Below are positions 52,091-61,430 of a stretch of DNA of 64,000 bases, piece by piece; within the stretch, counting starts at the first letter, position 1, and each line of letters begins with the position of its first letter. The notes under the pieces were generated by a model. It had not been told where the DNA came from and searched no databases. It saw only the letters and a program-made list of their open reading frames with translations. This stretch comes from Flavobacteriales bacterium (GTDB lineage Bacteria > Bacteroidota > Bacteroidia > Flavobacteriales_F > PHOS-HE28): assembly GCA_016715995.1 (NCBI GenBank), contig JADJXF010000022.1:1-64000 (forward strand), in the 5' to 3' direction. The position numbers and the translations under genes are program-made.

Positions 52091-52993
52091 ATGGCCACCA
52101 TCCTCATCACCGGCGGAAGCGGGCTCATCGGCCAGCACCTCACCGAAGCGCTTCGACGCGAAGGCCACATCGTGCGTTGGTTGAGTCGGAGCGCGGGCCA
52201 CCGGAATGGAGTGGCCGTCTATGCATGGGATGTGAACGCGGGCACCATCGATACGGAGGCCGTGCAAGAGGTGGATCATGTGGTGCATCTGGCCGGTGCG
52301 GGCATCGCCGATCAGCGCTGGACCCCGCCACGCGTCCAGGAGCTGATCGATAGCCGCGTTGAATCCGCGCGACTGCTCCTGCGCGCCTTTCAGCAGGCGG
52401 GCAACGCGCCTCGTTCAATGGTCAGCGCATCAGGCGTCGGCTACTACGGAGCATCGACCTCCGACCAGTTGATAACCGAAAACGATCCCCCTGGCAGGGA
52501 CACTATCGCCCGCATCAGCTCGGAATGGGAACGCGCAGTTGACGAATGGGGCTCGCTCTGCCGCGTGGTGAAGCTCCGCACTCCATTGGTGCTGGCGAAA
52601 GACGGCGGCGCGCTACCACGCCTGGCTCAGCCTGCGCGTTTCGGACTGGGCGCGGCCATTGGATCGGGCAAGCAGTGGATGCCATGGGTCCACATCGATG
52701 ACCTCATAGCGGCCTATCAGCGGGCCTTGAATGATGACCGCATGAGCGACGCCTACAACGTGGTGGCCGGGAACGCCACGAATGCTGAGTTCATGCGCAC
52801 GCTGGCACAGGTGCTTGGTCGGCCCTTCTTCCTTCCTCGGGTTCCCGGCTGGGTGCTGCGTACAGTCCTCGGTGAGATGGCATCGCTGCTGCTCGAGGGC
52901 AGCCGGGTCAGCGGTGTGCGGTTGGAGGAGTCAGGCATGCGCTTCGGCCATACGCGGCTGCGCGATGCACTCACCGACCTGCTCCGCGGTTAA
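52091..52993 (+). CDS. SDR39U1/YfcH-family NAD(P)-dependent epimerase-like protein
   Basis: The 300-aa extended SDR has the Rossmann motif ILITGGSGLIGQHL (G-x-x-G-x-x-G). VHLAGAGIADQRWT and SASGVGYYG are the YfcH/TIGR01777 signatures, with Tyr in VGYYG. A Lys in the usual catalytic position is less clear, as in this family. The C-terminal FGLGAAIGSGKQWMPWVHIDDL is characteristic. The true substrate of the family is not known. I chose ATG 52091 just after the preceding terminator. Its stop abuts that of the convergent polyprenyl synthase. Confidence 0.9.
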   Translation: MATILITGGSGLIGQHLTEALRREGHIVRWLSRSAGHRNGVAVYAWDVNAGTIDTEAVQEVDHVVHLAGAGIADQRWTPPRVQELIDSRVESARLLLRAFQQAGNAPRSMVSASGVGYYGASTSDQLITENDPPGRDTIARISSEWERAVDEWGSLCRVVKLRTPLVLAKDGGALPRLAQPARFGLGAAIGSGKQWMPWVHIDDLIAAYQRALNDDRMSDAYNVVAGNATNAEFMRTLAQVLGRPFFLPRVPGWVLRTVLGEMASLLLEGSRVSGVRLEESGMRFGHTRLRDALTDLLRG

Positions 52994-53947
52994 TCAGGCG
53001 ACACGGCCCATGAGGCCTGCAGCAAGTGATCGTAACGGGGACTTCCGGTCATTTGCGGTGTCCACCGCCTCGAGCTGCGCCATAGCCTCCGACTCCAGCG
53101 CTTTGATGCGCGCCTCCGACTCATCGCGCGCGCCAAGCGAGATCAATCCTTCAATCATCGCGCTGACATCACGCGAGATGCTCGGCATGCGAAGCTGATC
53201 GGCGAGTGTTGAAGAGCCTCTCCCACGTTCCAGCCCCAGTCCGCGGATCAGGAGCCAGGTCTTCTTCCCCGCGCGCAGGTCGCCGCCGCGTTGCTTTCCG
53301 CTGCGGCTGGGATCGCCAAAGGCATCGATGTGGTCATCGCGGAGCTGGAACGCCAGACCCAATTGCTCGCCGAAGCGGCCGATCGCCGTCTGCTGCGCGG
53401 CATCCGCACCAGCAAGGATGGCGCCTACCTCCAATGCACAGGCCAACAGCACGGCGGTCTTTCGGCGAATCATGTCCATGTACGCGTCCGCTGTCACTTC
53501 CACCTGCCGCTCGAAGGCCATGTCCATGGCCTGGCCCTCGCACACCTGCAAGGCATAGCGGCTGAAGACCGAAAGCGCGCGTGAATCTTCCGCCATGCAT
53601 TGATACGCCTTCACGAGCATCGCATCCCCGCTGAGGATGGCGGTGTTCACATCCCATTGCACATGCACCGTGGGCCGACCGCGCCGCAATGGCGAAGCGT
53701 CCATGATGTCATCGTGCATGAGGGTGAAGCTGTGGAAGAGTTCGATTCCCATGGCGGCCTCCATGGCCCGGTCCACATCGCCATCGAAGAGCTCGCAGGC
53801 CATCAGGGTGGCGATGGGGCGCACGCGCTTGGCCGGAAGCCGCAGGAGGTAGGCCATGGGCTCGTACAGCGCGCCCGGAGGAAGCTCGCCGCACCAACTG
53901 GCGATACGCGCCTCAACAGCAGCACGATGCTCGTCCGTGGATCGCAT
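52994..53947 (-). CDS. Trans-type polyprenyl diphosphate synthase
   Basis: The 317-aa enzyme elongates isoprenoid diphosphates (geranylgeranyl or longer) from IPP. The first Asp-rich motif is LMHDDIMDASPLRRGRPT, where the usual DDxxD reads DDIMD. The second is FQLRDDHIDAFGD with DDHID, and the KT motif (KTWLL) follows. The residues before the first motif (ELFHSFTL) set chain length. I chose ATG 53947, which places the start 4 bp from the rmlA stop. It shares the transcript with rmlA and the RND gene and likely supplies lipid or quinone precursors. Confidence 0.93.
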   Translation of the reverse strand: MRSTDEHRAAVEARIASWCGELPPGALYEPMAYLLRLPAKRVRPIATLMACELFDGDVDRAMEAAMGIELFHSFTLMHDDIMDASPLRRGRPTVHVQWDVNTAILSGDAMLVKAYQCMAEDSRALSVFSRYALQVCEGQAMDMAFERQVEVTADAYMDMIRRKTAVLLACALEVGAILAGADAAQQTAIGRFGEQLGLAFQLRDDHIDAFGDPSRSGKQRGGDLRAGKKTWLLIRGLGLERGRGSSTLADQLRMPSISRDVSAMIEGLISLGARDESEARIKALESEAMAQLEAVDTANDRKSPLRSLAAGLMGRVA

Positions 53948-53951
53948 CCGT

Positions 53952-54815
53952 TCAGCGCTTAAGCAGCTTGAGCAGATACTCGCCATAGCCGCTCTTCACC
54001 AACGGGCGCGCGAGCGCCTCCAATTGCTCATCCGAGATCCAGCCTTTCTTCCAGGCCACTTCCTCGATGCATCCGATGCGCAGGCCCTGCCGCTCCTCGA
54101 TCACCTGGACGAACTGGCCGGCCTGCGTGAGCGAGGCGAAGGTGCCCGTATCGAGCCAGGCCGTGCCGCGATCGAGGATTTCCACGCGCAGCTTCCCGCG
54201 CCGCAAGTACTCTTTGTTCACATCGGTGATCTCGTACTCGCCGCGCGCGCTGGGCTTCAGTTCGCGCGCGATGTCCAGCACCGTGTTGTCGTAGAAGTAG
54301 AGGCCCGGCACCGCGTAGCTGCTCTTCGGCTTCAAGGGCTTTTCCTCGATGCTGAGCACCCGGCCTTCGGCATCGAAGTCCACTACGCCGTATCGCTCCG
54401 GGTCGCTCACATGGTATGCGAATACCAGGCCGCCATCAGGATTCGTGTGCTCGCTGAGCATGCGCCCGAGTCCTCTGCCGTAGAAGATGTTATCGCCGAG
54501 GATGAGCGCCACTGGATCGCGGCCCACATGCTCACGCCCGATGACGAAAGCCTGCGCCAGTCCGTTGGGCACGGGCTGTTCGGCGTAGCTGAAGTCGCAT
54601 CCCAAGGCAGAACCATCGCCCAGGAGCCTCCGGAAGCTGGGCAGATCGTGTGGAGTGCTGATGATGAGCACCTCGCGGATGCCTGCCGCCATGATCGTGC
54701 TCAGGGGGTAGTAGATCATCGGCTTGTCGTACACTGGCATGAGCTGTTTGCTCACAGCCAGCGTCAAGGGATGAAGCCGGGTGCCGGAGCCGCCGGCGAG
54801 GATGATGCCTTTCAT
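53952..54815 (-). CDS. rmlA: Glucose-1-phosphate thymidylyltransferase
   Basis: The 287-aa enzyme makes dTDP-glucose, the first step to dTDP-rhamnose and other surface sugars. Nucleotidyltransferase signature GIILAGGSGTRLHPLT (Arg and the glycine loop), then KQLMPVYDKPMIYYPLS, EVLIIS and LILGDNIFYG. Length and motifs are those of RmlA/RfbA. No rmlB, rmlC or rmlD is adjacent. The ATG overlaps the RND gene's stop by 4 bp (ATGA), so it is translationally coupled to it. Confidence 0.95.
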   Translation of the reverse strand: MKGIILAGGSGTRLHPLTLAVSKQLMPVYDKPMIYYPLSTIMAAGIREVLIISTPHDLPSFRRLLGDGSALGCDFSYAEQPVPNGLAQAFVIGREHVGRDPVALILGDNIFYGRGLGRMLSEHTNPDGGLVFAYHVSDPERYGVVDFDAEGRVLSIEEKPLKPKSSYAVPGLYFYDNTVLDIARELKPSARGEYEITDVNKEYLRRGKLRVEILDRGTAWLDTGTFASLTQAGQFVQVIEERQGLRIGCIEEVAWKKGWISDEQLEALARPLVKSGYGEYLLKLLKR

Positions 54816-57214
54816 TCGTTCGGTTCTCGTTTCTCAGCGCTGCCTTCCACGCGCAGGAACGCCGGATCAACGTCCGGCTCCTCGTCCAAGATGTCCAGCA
54901 GCGGTTCCTCGAAGGCCTTCGTAGTCGCGCTTTTCTCGAAGCTGAGCAGCAGCGAGGGCAGGATGATGAGGTTGGTGAACATGGCCACGAGGAGCGTGAA
55001 GCTCACCAGCAGGCCCAAGGCTTGCGTGCCACCGAAATCGGAGAACACGAAGAGGGTAAAGCCGCAGAAGAGCACGATGCTGGTGTACATCATACTCACG
55101 CCAGCCTCGTGCAGCGCCAGCATCACGCTCTCACGCACCCTATGGCCCGTGATCCTGAGCTCTTGCCGGTACTTGCTCAGGTAATGGATGGCATCGTCCA
55201 CGGCGATGCCGAAGGCGATGCTGAATACGAGCAGGGTGCTGGGTTTGATGGGTATGCCGAGGTATCCCATGAGACCGGCGGTCGCGATGAGCGGCACAAG
55301 GTTCGGCACAAGCGAGATGATCACCATGCGCCAAGAGCCGAAGAGCAGCGCCATCAGGAGGGAGATGATCACGATGGCCCCCACCAAGGAGATCACGAGG
55401 TTCGTCACCATGTATTTGCTGCCTTCGAGGAAGACCACGCTGGTGCCCGTGAGCGTGACCCGGAAATCCGCCGGGTTGAAAATGGAATCGACCTGCGCGC
55501 GAAGATCATCGAGCAGCACGTCCATGCGCGCGGTGCCTACGTCGGCCACCTGCATGGTGATCCGCGTGCTCCGCTTGTCCTCATCCAGGAAGGCGCGCGC
55601 CACACCGCCCTTGTCCTGCGCCGCCTCGAGGTAGGGCAGGATGAAGCTCTTCTCCGTGCTGGTGAGCAGGGCGTAGCGCTCGGGGTCGCCGCCGTAGAAC
55701 GCCTGCTTGGTGAACTTCACCGCATCCGCCACCGAGAGCGAGCGCGATAGCTCCGGATGGGTGGCGAGCGAATCCTGCAGGCGGGAGAGTCGCTTGAGGT
55801 TGACATCCTTCAACGCCTGGCCCTTTTTGCGCGCATCCACCACCACCTCCAGCGGCAACACGCCATTGAAGCGGTCCTCGAACCAGCGCAGGTCCTGCAT
55901 CACGGGGTCGTCCATGGGCAGGTCGTCCACCACGTGCGTCTCGCTCTTCAGCCGCATCACGCCGAACATCCCAACGACCACCAGGACAAGGGTCGCGAGG
56001 TACACGGCTGGCCGCTTGTGCTGCACCAGATAGGCGAGCGCCCGCGTGCTGCGGTCCACCCATTTGCGGTCGAGGTGCGCGAGGTGACGATCCTTGGGGT
56101 CGCCTTGGAAGCTCAAGAGGATGGGCACCAGCAACAGACTGAGCGCGAACACCGCCATGATGTTGATGCTCGCGATGACACCGAACTGCTTCAGCACATC
56201 GCTGTACGTAGGAATGAAGGTGGCGAAGCCGGCCGCCGTGGTGGCGTTGGTCATGAACGAGGCGCGGCCCACACGGTAGATGGTGCGAGAGAGCGCCTTC
56301 ACGCGGTTGCGGTGCCCTGAAAACTCCTGATGGAACTTGTTGATGAGGAAGATGCAGTTCGGTATGCCGATGACGATGATCAACGGCGGAATCACGCTCA
56401 TCACGCTGGTGAGCTTGTAGCCCAGCAGGCCGATGGAGCCCACGGCCCACACCACGCTCATCATGACCACGGTGAGGCACACGAGCATCACGCGCCAGCT
56501 GCGGAAGAAGGCCAGCAGCAGCAGCGCCACCACGACGATCATCAGGCCCACGAACATGCGCAGCTCCGCCTTGGTGCGTTCGGTGACCACGGTGCGCACG
56601 AAGGGCAGGCCGCTGCGGTACACCTTGAAGTGGTCGCGCTCGAACTCCTTCACGCGCGCATCAATCAGGTCCACCATGTCGCCGCGCTGCTCGCTGTTGA
56701 AGCGCTCGGCATTCACGAACACCATCATCAAACTGGCACCGGTGCTGTCGTTGTAGAGCAGGCCCTTGTAGAAGGGCAGCGCGCGCACCACCCCAAGCAG
56801 GCTGTCCAATTCGGCCTGCGTGCGTGGCGCTTCGGGCACCACTTGGGTGAGGCGGAAGCGTTTCAGGCTGTCGTCGCGCGTCAAGGTGTAGATGTGCGCC
56901 TCAGAGAAGACCGAATCCACGCCCGGCTGCGTCCGGAGTTCCTCTCCCAGCCTTCGCCACGCGTTGAACCCGTCCAGCTCATACAGCGCCTTATCCTGCG
57001 CGCCGAGCACGATAATGTTGCCATCCTCCGAGAAGTGCTCAAGCAGCTCCTCGTAATGGACGTACGCGCTATCTGTCTTGGGCAGCAGTCCGCCGAAGCG
57101 GTAGCTCACCTTCACGTTCTTCGTCTCGTAGCCGAGGAAGAGCGTGATGAGCCCCAGCACCACCAGGATGCCGTTGCGATTGCGGAGGATACGACTGCTG
57201 AGCCAGGCCCACAT
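54812..57214 (-). CDS. RND/MMPL-family exporter
   Basis: The 800-aa inner-membrane transporter has twelve predicted helices in two halves (after residues ~30 and ~390). The conserved RND motif FGIAVDDAIHYLSKYRQE (Asp pair in TM4-equivalent) lies in the second half, with VIPPLIIVIGIPNCIFLI in the first. Periplasmic loops of ~180 residues follow each first helix. It resembles Bacteroidota exporters that move lipids or hydrophobic compounds. I chose ATG 57214 over 57223, with a TTCCTTTG box upstream (57221-57228). It overlaps rmlA by 4 bp. Confidence 0.9.
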   Translation of the reverse strand: MWAWLSSRILRNRNGILVVLGLITLFLGYETKNVKVSYRFGGLLPKTDSAYVHYEELLEHFSEDGNIIVLGAQDKALYELDGFNAWRRLGEELRTQPGVDSVFSEAHIYTLTRDDSLKRFRLTQVVPEAPRTQAELDSLLGVVRALPFYKGLLYNDSTGASLMMVFVNAERFNSEQRGDMVDLIDARVKEFERDHFKVYRSGLPFVRTVVTERTKAELRMFVGLMIVVVALLLLAFFRSWRVMLVCLTVVMMSVVWAVGSIGLLGYKLTSVMSVIPPLIIVIGIPNCIFLINKFHQEFSGHRNRVKALSRTIYRVGRASFMTNATTAAGFATFIPTYSDVLKQFGVIASINIMAVFALSLLLVPILLSFQGDPKDRHLAHLDRKWVDRSTRALAYLVQHKRPAVYLATLVLVVVGMFGVMRLKSETHVVDDLPMDDPVMQDLRWFEDRFNGVLPLEVVVDARKKGQALKDVNLKRLSRLQDSLATHPELSRSLSVADAVKFTKQAFYGGDPERYALLTSTEKSFILPYLEAAQDKGGVARAFLDEDKRSTRITMQVADVGTARMDVLLDDLRAQVDSIFNPADFRVTLTGTSVVFLEGSKYMVTNLVISLVGAIVIISLLMALLFGSWRMVIISLVPNLVPLIATAGLMGYLGIPIKPSTLLVFSIAFGIAVDDAIHYLSKYRQELRITGHRVRESVMLALHEAGVSMMYTSIVLFCGFTLFVFSDFGGTQALGLLVSFTLLVAMFTNLIILPSLLLSFEKSATTKAFEEPLLDILDEEPDVDPAFLRVEGSAEKREPNE

Positions 57215-57253
57215 GGCTGGCAAAGGAACGGTTTCCGAAGGCGCTCGCCCTTC

Positions 57254-59707
57254 CTAGAATACCAAGCCCATCGTGGCCTTCACCACTAGGTTGTCCATGG
57301 GCTCGGGCAGAGCTAACGGACCGAAGCGCCAATACGCGCCCACACCAATTCCTGTGAACCCGGAGCGCAGCAGATTGTCCATCTGCAGGCCCGCCTCGTA
57401 GTAGCCATCGGTCATTGGGGTGAATCCGGATCCGCGGTGCCGCTCCGGCCGGTCAATCGCGCCCCACGCCGCATTGGCCACCAACACGGGCACCGGCTTC
57501 CACCGTTTGCCTTTGAAAAGCAGGTTGCCGAGGCTGTGGCGCAGGTGCAGGGCTGCATATCGATCGGCGAGGAACTCATTGGGCCGCATGGTCTCGAAGG
57601 TGTTGCGCGCACCGATGGGCAGCTTCGGATCGTTAGTGCCGCGCAGGTTGTAGAGGAAAGCATAGGGCGATTGGTTATCGGCCATGCCCCCCATGGCACG
57701 CAAGCTCAGTTCGCCGAGCATTCGCAGCCGGAAGCTCTTCTCAATCATGGCGTCCACCCGCCAGAGCTCGCGTTCGCCTCCCGAGCGACCGCCGACGGTC
57801 CAGAGCCCTTCCACCGCACGCATCACCTTCACATGGAGCACAGGCCATTTGGACGGAATCACGAACTGACGTTCAGGTACCCGCACCAGTTGTTCGCGGA
57901 AGGCGAAGCGCGCGCCGAGTGAAATGGTGCCGGTCAGGAATCGGTCGCTGAGGAGCGTGACGCCCTCACCCATCGGCTCCGCGAGCTGGTAGCCTCGGAG
58001 GTTCTCGCGGTCGTTGCGTTCGGTGGCAACCCAGAGCTTCAGCTGGCTGTTCAAGCGCCAGGACAGTTCGGCACCCGCTCGTTCCTGGCGGTCCATGCGG
58101 TCCACGTAGAACCAGCGGTAGCCATCCGGATCCGCCAGATTGGTGCGCGCCCCGGGAAATGCGACGCCACCGCTCTCAGCCACATCGAGGTCGTAGTAAA
58201 GCTTCAGCTCCGGACCAATTCCGGGACGCGGCTTGATCGTCAGGTCGCCGCCGTACTTCGAGGCGCGGTCAACGAAGCCATACGCATAGTAACCGCCCAG
58301 CGACGCATAGCGCGTGATGCGATCATTCGTGGCCACGCCCATGCCCAGCCGCAAACCCTCATAGCCATTGTACCGCAGCAGCTGGTCGAGCCGAAGGTCG
58401 AAGGGGCCGATCGGCAGCCGGCCGGTCAACAGCCGTTCCGCCCACTTCAGCTTCTTCTCCAGCCCCTCGGCTTCGCTGACGCTGTCGATGACGTGATACG
58501 TGCGCAGATCCTTGACGGCGAGCGTATCAGCGCGCACCCCGGTCCAAAAACCGCTGTCTCGTCTCGCGGCCAGGCGGTCCATCAAGAGCTCCGGCCCGCG
58601 CACCTCCTTGCGCGTGACCGGCGCATCCACCTCGATGTCCTTCAAGTAGGTCCGGCCGATGCCGAGCGCGGCCATGCTGTTGATCCGGACCTGCCCGAGA
58701 TAGAGGAACGTGTTGAGCTGCACCGGGAACCACACGCCCTTCACCCGCTCGAACCGCTGCTGCAATTTGATGCCCGTGCCGCCATCGCGCTCCACCGGCT
58801 CCGCAATGACGTTCTGCAAGGCGTATCCGTCGGTGTTCACCCAGAGGATGCCCTTCAGCGCATCGAAGTTGCGGCCCAGTCGGGGCTGGTAACTGATCAC
58901 AAAGACGGAGTCGCGCCCCTGCAGCAGGGTGTCCTCCAAGACGAAGAGGTAGCGGTCGGTGCTGTTGGGGCCGATGGGGCTGAGGTAGCTCTTCTCACTG
59001 ATGCGGACCTGCGGCTCGTAGATGGAGAATGTCTTGGTGCTGGCGATCGGCGCAAGCAAGGATGGGTCCTTCAATCCGCTGACGCGCATGGCCAGCACTT
59101 CCTCCTTCTCGCCCGCTGGCGGGATGAAGCTCTTCCGCGTGGCGCTCTCGATCAGGAGCAAGTGCTGTCTATCCAGGAAGTCGATGGCCTGTCGATCGCC
59201 GCTGTCGAGCTTCGCCATTCGCTCCGGGTCGTTGAGAAGGGTGCTGTCCACCGCCGCCGTAAGGATGGTCCGGGAGTAGCTCGTGTAGCGATGCGCTCGG
59301 TTTCGCATGGCATCATTCGCAAAACGGTTCGCGCGGACACCCTGGATGATGCGGTGCGCCGGATTCTCGCCAGCGACGACCACGGCTCCACGTAATGCGA
59401 TGGCCGTGCGCTCCATGCGCACCACGCCCGTTTCATGTTGATCGAACTCCAACGTGAGCGGCGCATAGCCTACGTAGCTGAACCGGAGCCGCGCAGGCAT
59501 GGACACCACACGCACGGCGAAGCGGCCATCGATGTCGCTGGTTGCGCCCTCGCTGCCATCCCCCGGAAGCACGTGCACAAAGGCGAGCGGCTCCAAGGTT
59601 CGGACATCCACCACACGGCCTTGGACGAGCACTTGCGCGCCCAGCAGGCCTGCAAGCTGGCCGAAAACAAGTGTGAGGAAGCAACGCATCCTGTGAGGAA
59701 CGTCCAT
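57254..59707 (-). CDS. DUF5686 / carboxypeptidase-regulatory-like outer-membrane protein
   Basis: An 817-aa protein with signal peptide (MRCFLTLVFGQLAGLLGAQ) after a short leader. A carboxypeptidase-regulatory-like beta sandwich at about 30-105 (VQGRVVDVRTLEPLAFVHVLPGD, FSYVGYAPLTL) is followed by a long DUF5686 region that ends in a beta-barrel-like tail (LMDNLLRSGFTGIGVGAYWRFGPL). Typical Bacteroidota outer-membrane protein, possibly a transporter or assembly factor. I chose ATG 59707 (ATG 59689 is possible) because a TACATTCA box (59726-59733) is 18 nt upstream. It probably heads the RND-rmlA-prenyl synthase transcript (39 bp gap). Confidence 0.85.
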   Translation of the reverse strand: MDVPHRMRCFLTLVFGQLAGLLGAQVLVQGRVVDVRTLEPLAFVHVLPGDGSEGATSDIDGRFAVRVVSMPARLRFSYVGYAPLTLEFDQHETGVVRMERTAIALRGAVVVAGENPAHRIIQGVRANRFANDAMRNRAHRYTSYSRTILTAAVDSTLLNDPERMAKLDSGDRQAIDFLDRQHLLLIESATRKSFIPPAGEKEEVLAMRVSGLKDPSLLAPIASTKTFSIYEPQVRISEKSYLSPIGPNSTDRYLFVLEDTLLQGRDSVFVISYQPRLGRNFDALKGILWVNTDGYALQNVIAEPVERDGGTGIKLQQRFERVKGVWFPVQLNTFLYLGQVRINSMAALGIGRTYLKDIEVDAPVTRKEVRGPELLMDRLAARRDSGFWTGVRADTLAVKDLRTYHVIDSVSEAEGLEKKLKWAERLLTGRLPIGPFDLRLDQLLRYNGYEGLRLGMGVATNDRITRYASLGGYYAYGFVDRASKYGGDLTIKPRPGIGPELKLYYDLDVAESGGVAFPGARTNLADPDGYRWFYVDRMDRQERAGAELSWRLNSQLKLWVATERNDRENLRGYQLAEPMGEGVTLLSDRFLTGTISLGARFAFREQLVRVPERQFVIPSKWPVLHVKVMRAVEGLWTVGGRSGGERELWRVDAMIEKSFRLRMLGELSLRAMGGMADNQSPYAFLYNLRGTNDPKLPIGARNTFETMRPNEFLADRYAALHLRHSLGNLLFKGKRWKPVPVLVANAAWGAIDRPERHRGSGFTPMTDGYYEAGLQMDNLLRSGFTGIGVGAYWRFGPLALPEPMDNLVVKATMGLVF

Positions 59708-59757
59708 GGGACGTTGAGTGGCGGGTGAATGTAACCGGCCGCCCTCGCCGACGCCCA

Positions 59758-59765
59758 TACCTTGC
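59758..59765 (+). promoter_or_regulatory. -7 box TACCTTGC for the radical SAM gene
   Basis: A near-consensus box ends 4 nt before ATG 59770 and supports that start over the upstream GTG. It lies in a 62-bp divergent gap with the DUF5686 gene. Confidence 0.5.
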
Positions 59766-59769
59766 CGCG

Positions 59770-60792
59770 ATGCTTGCCCGTGCGCGCGACGCCTACGAAT
59801 GGAGCCGGTACGCCACGCCGCGCCGTTTGCGCAACGCTGCCGCCTTGTGGACCAGCTTTCAACGCGCACAGCGCACCAAGGAACCGCGCATCGGCGGCCT
59901 GCCCTTCAGCATCAGCTTCGAGCCCACCACCGCGTGCAACCTGCGCTGCCCCGAATGCCCCAGCGGCCTTCGCAGCTTCACAAGGCCCACAGGAAATCTG
60001 AAACAGGAGCTCTTCACGCGGGTGATCGATGAGTTGGCGCCAGACCTCTGGGCGCTCACCTTCTATTTCCAAGGCGAGCCATACATCAACCCTGGCTTCC
60101 TGGACATGGTGCGGCATGCGCATGAGCAGGGCCTGTACACCGCCACCAGCACCAACGCACACTTCCTGGATGACGCTAAGGCCGAAGCCACCGTACGGAG
60201 CGGACTCTCGCGCCTGATCATCTCGCTCGATGGCACCACGCAGGAGACCTACGAACAGTATCGTCGTGAAGGAGAGCTGGCCAAGGTGATCGAGGGCACG
60301 CGCAATATCATCGCCTGGAAGCGCCACCTGAAGAGCCGAAAGCCGCACGTGGTTTTCCAGTTCCTGGTGGTGAAGCCCAATGAGCACGAGATCCCCGATG
60401 CGCGCAAGCTGGCACGCGAGCTGGGCGTTGACGAGCTCTGGTTGAAGACCGCGCAGATCTACGATCCGAAGGACGATCATCCGCTCATCCCCACGCAGGA
60501 CCAATACGCGCGCTACCGGCGCAACGCCTCAGGCGTGTGGGAGGTGAAGAACCGGCTGGAGGACAACTGCTGGAAGATGTGGCACAGCTGCGTGATCACA
60601 TGGGATGGTCGCGTGGTGCCTTGCTGTTTCGACAAGGACGCGCACCACGTGCTCGGCGACCTGCGCACGCATAGCTTCCGCGAACTGTGGCACAGCGACG
60701 CGTACAATGATTTCAGGCGTTCGCTGTTGCAGTCGCGCAGCAGCATCGAGATGTGCAGGAACTGCAGTGAGGGCAGTCCCGTGTGGGCATGA
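59770..60792 (+). CDS. Radical SAM/SPASM-domain protein
   Basis: The 340-aa enzyme has the radical SAM cluster loop CNLRCPEC (Cx3Cx2C) at about residues 59-66, binding a [4Fe-4S] cluster that cleaves SAM. FQGEPYINPGF is the GGE-like SAM-binding motif. A C-terminal SPASM region holds further Cys (DNCWKMWHSC, VVPCCFDKDAHH, MCRNCSEG) for auxiliary clusters. Family members process peptides or cofactors, but no precursor gene is seen nearby. Alternatively it acts in a sugar or lipid pathway. Its start was placed from the promoter box and from overlap with the divergent gene. Confidence 0.88.
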   Translation: MLARARDAYEWSRYATPRRLRNAAALWTSFQRAQRTKEPRIGGLPFSISFEPTTACNLRCPECPSGLRSFTRPTGNLKQELFTRVIDELAPDLWALTFYFQGEPYINPGFLDMVRHAHEQGLYTATSTNAHFLDDAKAEATVRSGLSRLIISLDGTTQETYEQYRREGELAKVIEGTRNIIAWKRHLKSRKPHVVFQFLVVKPNEHEIPDARKLARELGVDELWLKTAQIYDPKDDHPLIPTQDQYARYRRNASGVWEVKNRLEDNCWKMWHSCVITWDGRVVPCCFDKDAHHVLGDLRTHSFRELWHSDAYNDFRRSLLQSRSSIEMCRNCSEGSPVWA

Positions 60793-60802
60793 CGCCAGCG
60801 CG

Positions 60803-61363
60803 TCACACCTTCATGATGTCCTTCTCCTTCGCGGCCAGCAGTTCCTCGGCCTTCTTGCCCCACGAGGCGGTTAGCTTCTCCACTTGGCTCTCGAGGTCCT
60901 TGGCGCTATCCTCGGGCAGGCCTTCCTTCTTCGCGGCCTTGATAGCGTCCATGGCTTTCTGACGGCTGCTGCGGATGCCCACCTTGGCGTGCTCCATCTC
61001 GGCATGCGCGGTCTTCACCAGCGCCTTTCGGCGCTCTTCGGTGAGCATGGGCACATGGATGATCACGCTCTCGCCGTTGTTGCTGGGGTTGAAGCCGAGG
61101 TTCGCTCCGATGATCGCCTTCTCGATGGGGTCGATCATCTTCTTCTCCCACGGCTTCACGAAGAGCGTGCGCGCATCACCGGTGTTGATGCCGGCCACCT
61201 GCGAAAGAGGAACCATCTGGCCGTAGTAATCCACCCGCACGCCTTCCAGCATGGCCGGGTTCGCAGCGCCGGCACGCACCTTCGTGAGCTCGTGCTCGAG
61301 GTGATCAACGGCTTTGCGCATGTGCTCCTCGCAGGTCTTCAGGGTGGCGGCGGTATCAATCAT
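60803..61363 (-). CDS. frr: Ribosome recycling factor
   Basis: The 186-aa protein splits post-termination ribosomes with EF-G. Typical sequence: KVRAGAANPAMLEGVRVDYYG, PLSQVAGINTGDARTLFVKPWEKKMI, EERRKALVKTAHAEMEHAKVGIRS. I chose ATG 61363 since upstream in-frame residues are not conserved. It has a possible promoter of its own, TATTTTTG at 61398-61405, 34 nt upstream. It follows pyrH by 67 bp. It converges on the radical SAM gene with only 10 bp between stops. Confidence 0.97.
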   Translation of the reverse strand: MIDTAATLKTCEEHMRKAVDHLEHELTKVRAGAANPAMLEGVRVDYYGQMVPLSQVAGINTGDARTLFVKPWEKKMIDPIEKAIIGANLGFNPSNNGESVIIHVPMLTEERRKALVKTAHAEMEHAKVGIRSSRQKAMDAIKAAKKEGLPEDSAKDLESQVEKLTASWGKKAEELLAAKEKDIMKV

Positions 61364-61397
61364 GGCGAAGGGAATTGGGGCGCCGTGGCGCGGGCCG

Positions 61398-61405
61398 CAA
61401 AAATA
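61398..61405 (-). promoter_or_regulatory. -7 box TATTTTTG upstream of frr
   Basis: A perfect TAnnTTTG on the minus strand, 34 nt before frr and 25 bp after the pyrH stop. It could give frr an extra, separate transcript. Confidence 0.5.
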
Positions 61406-61430
61406 GCCGCGCCCGCCAGCACAGGAAAAA

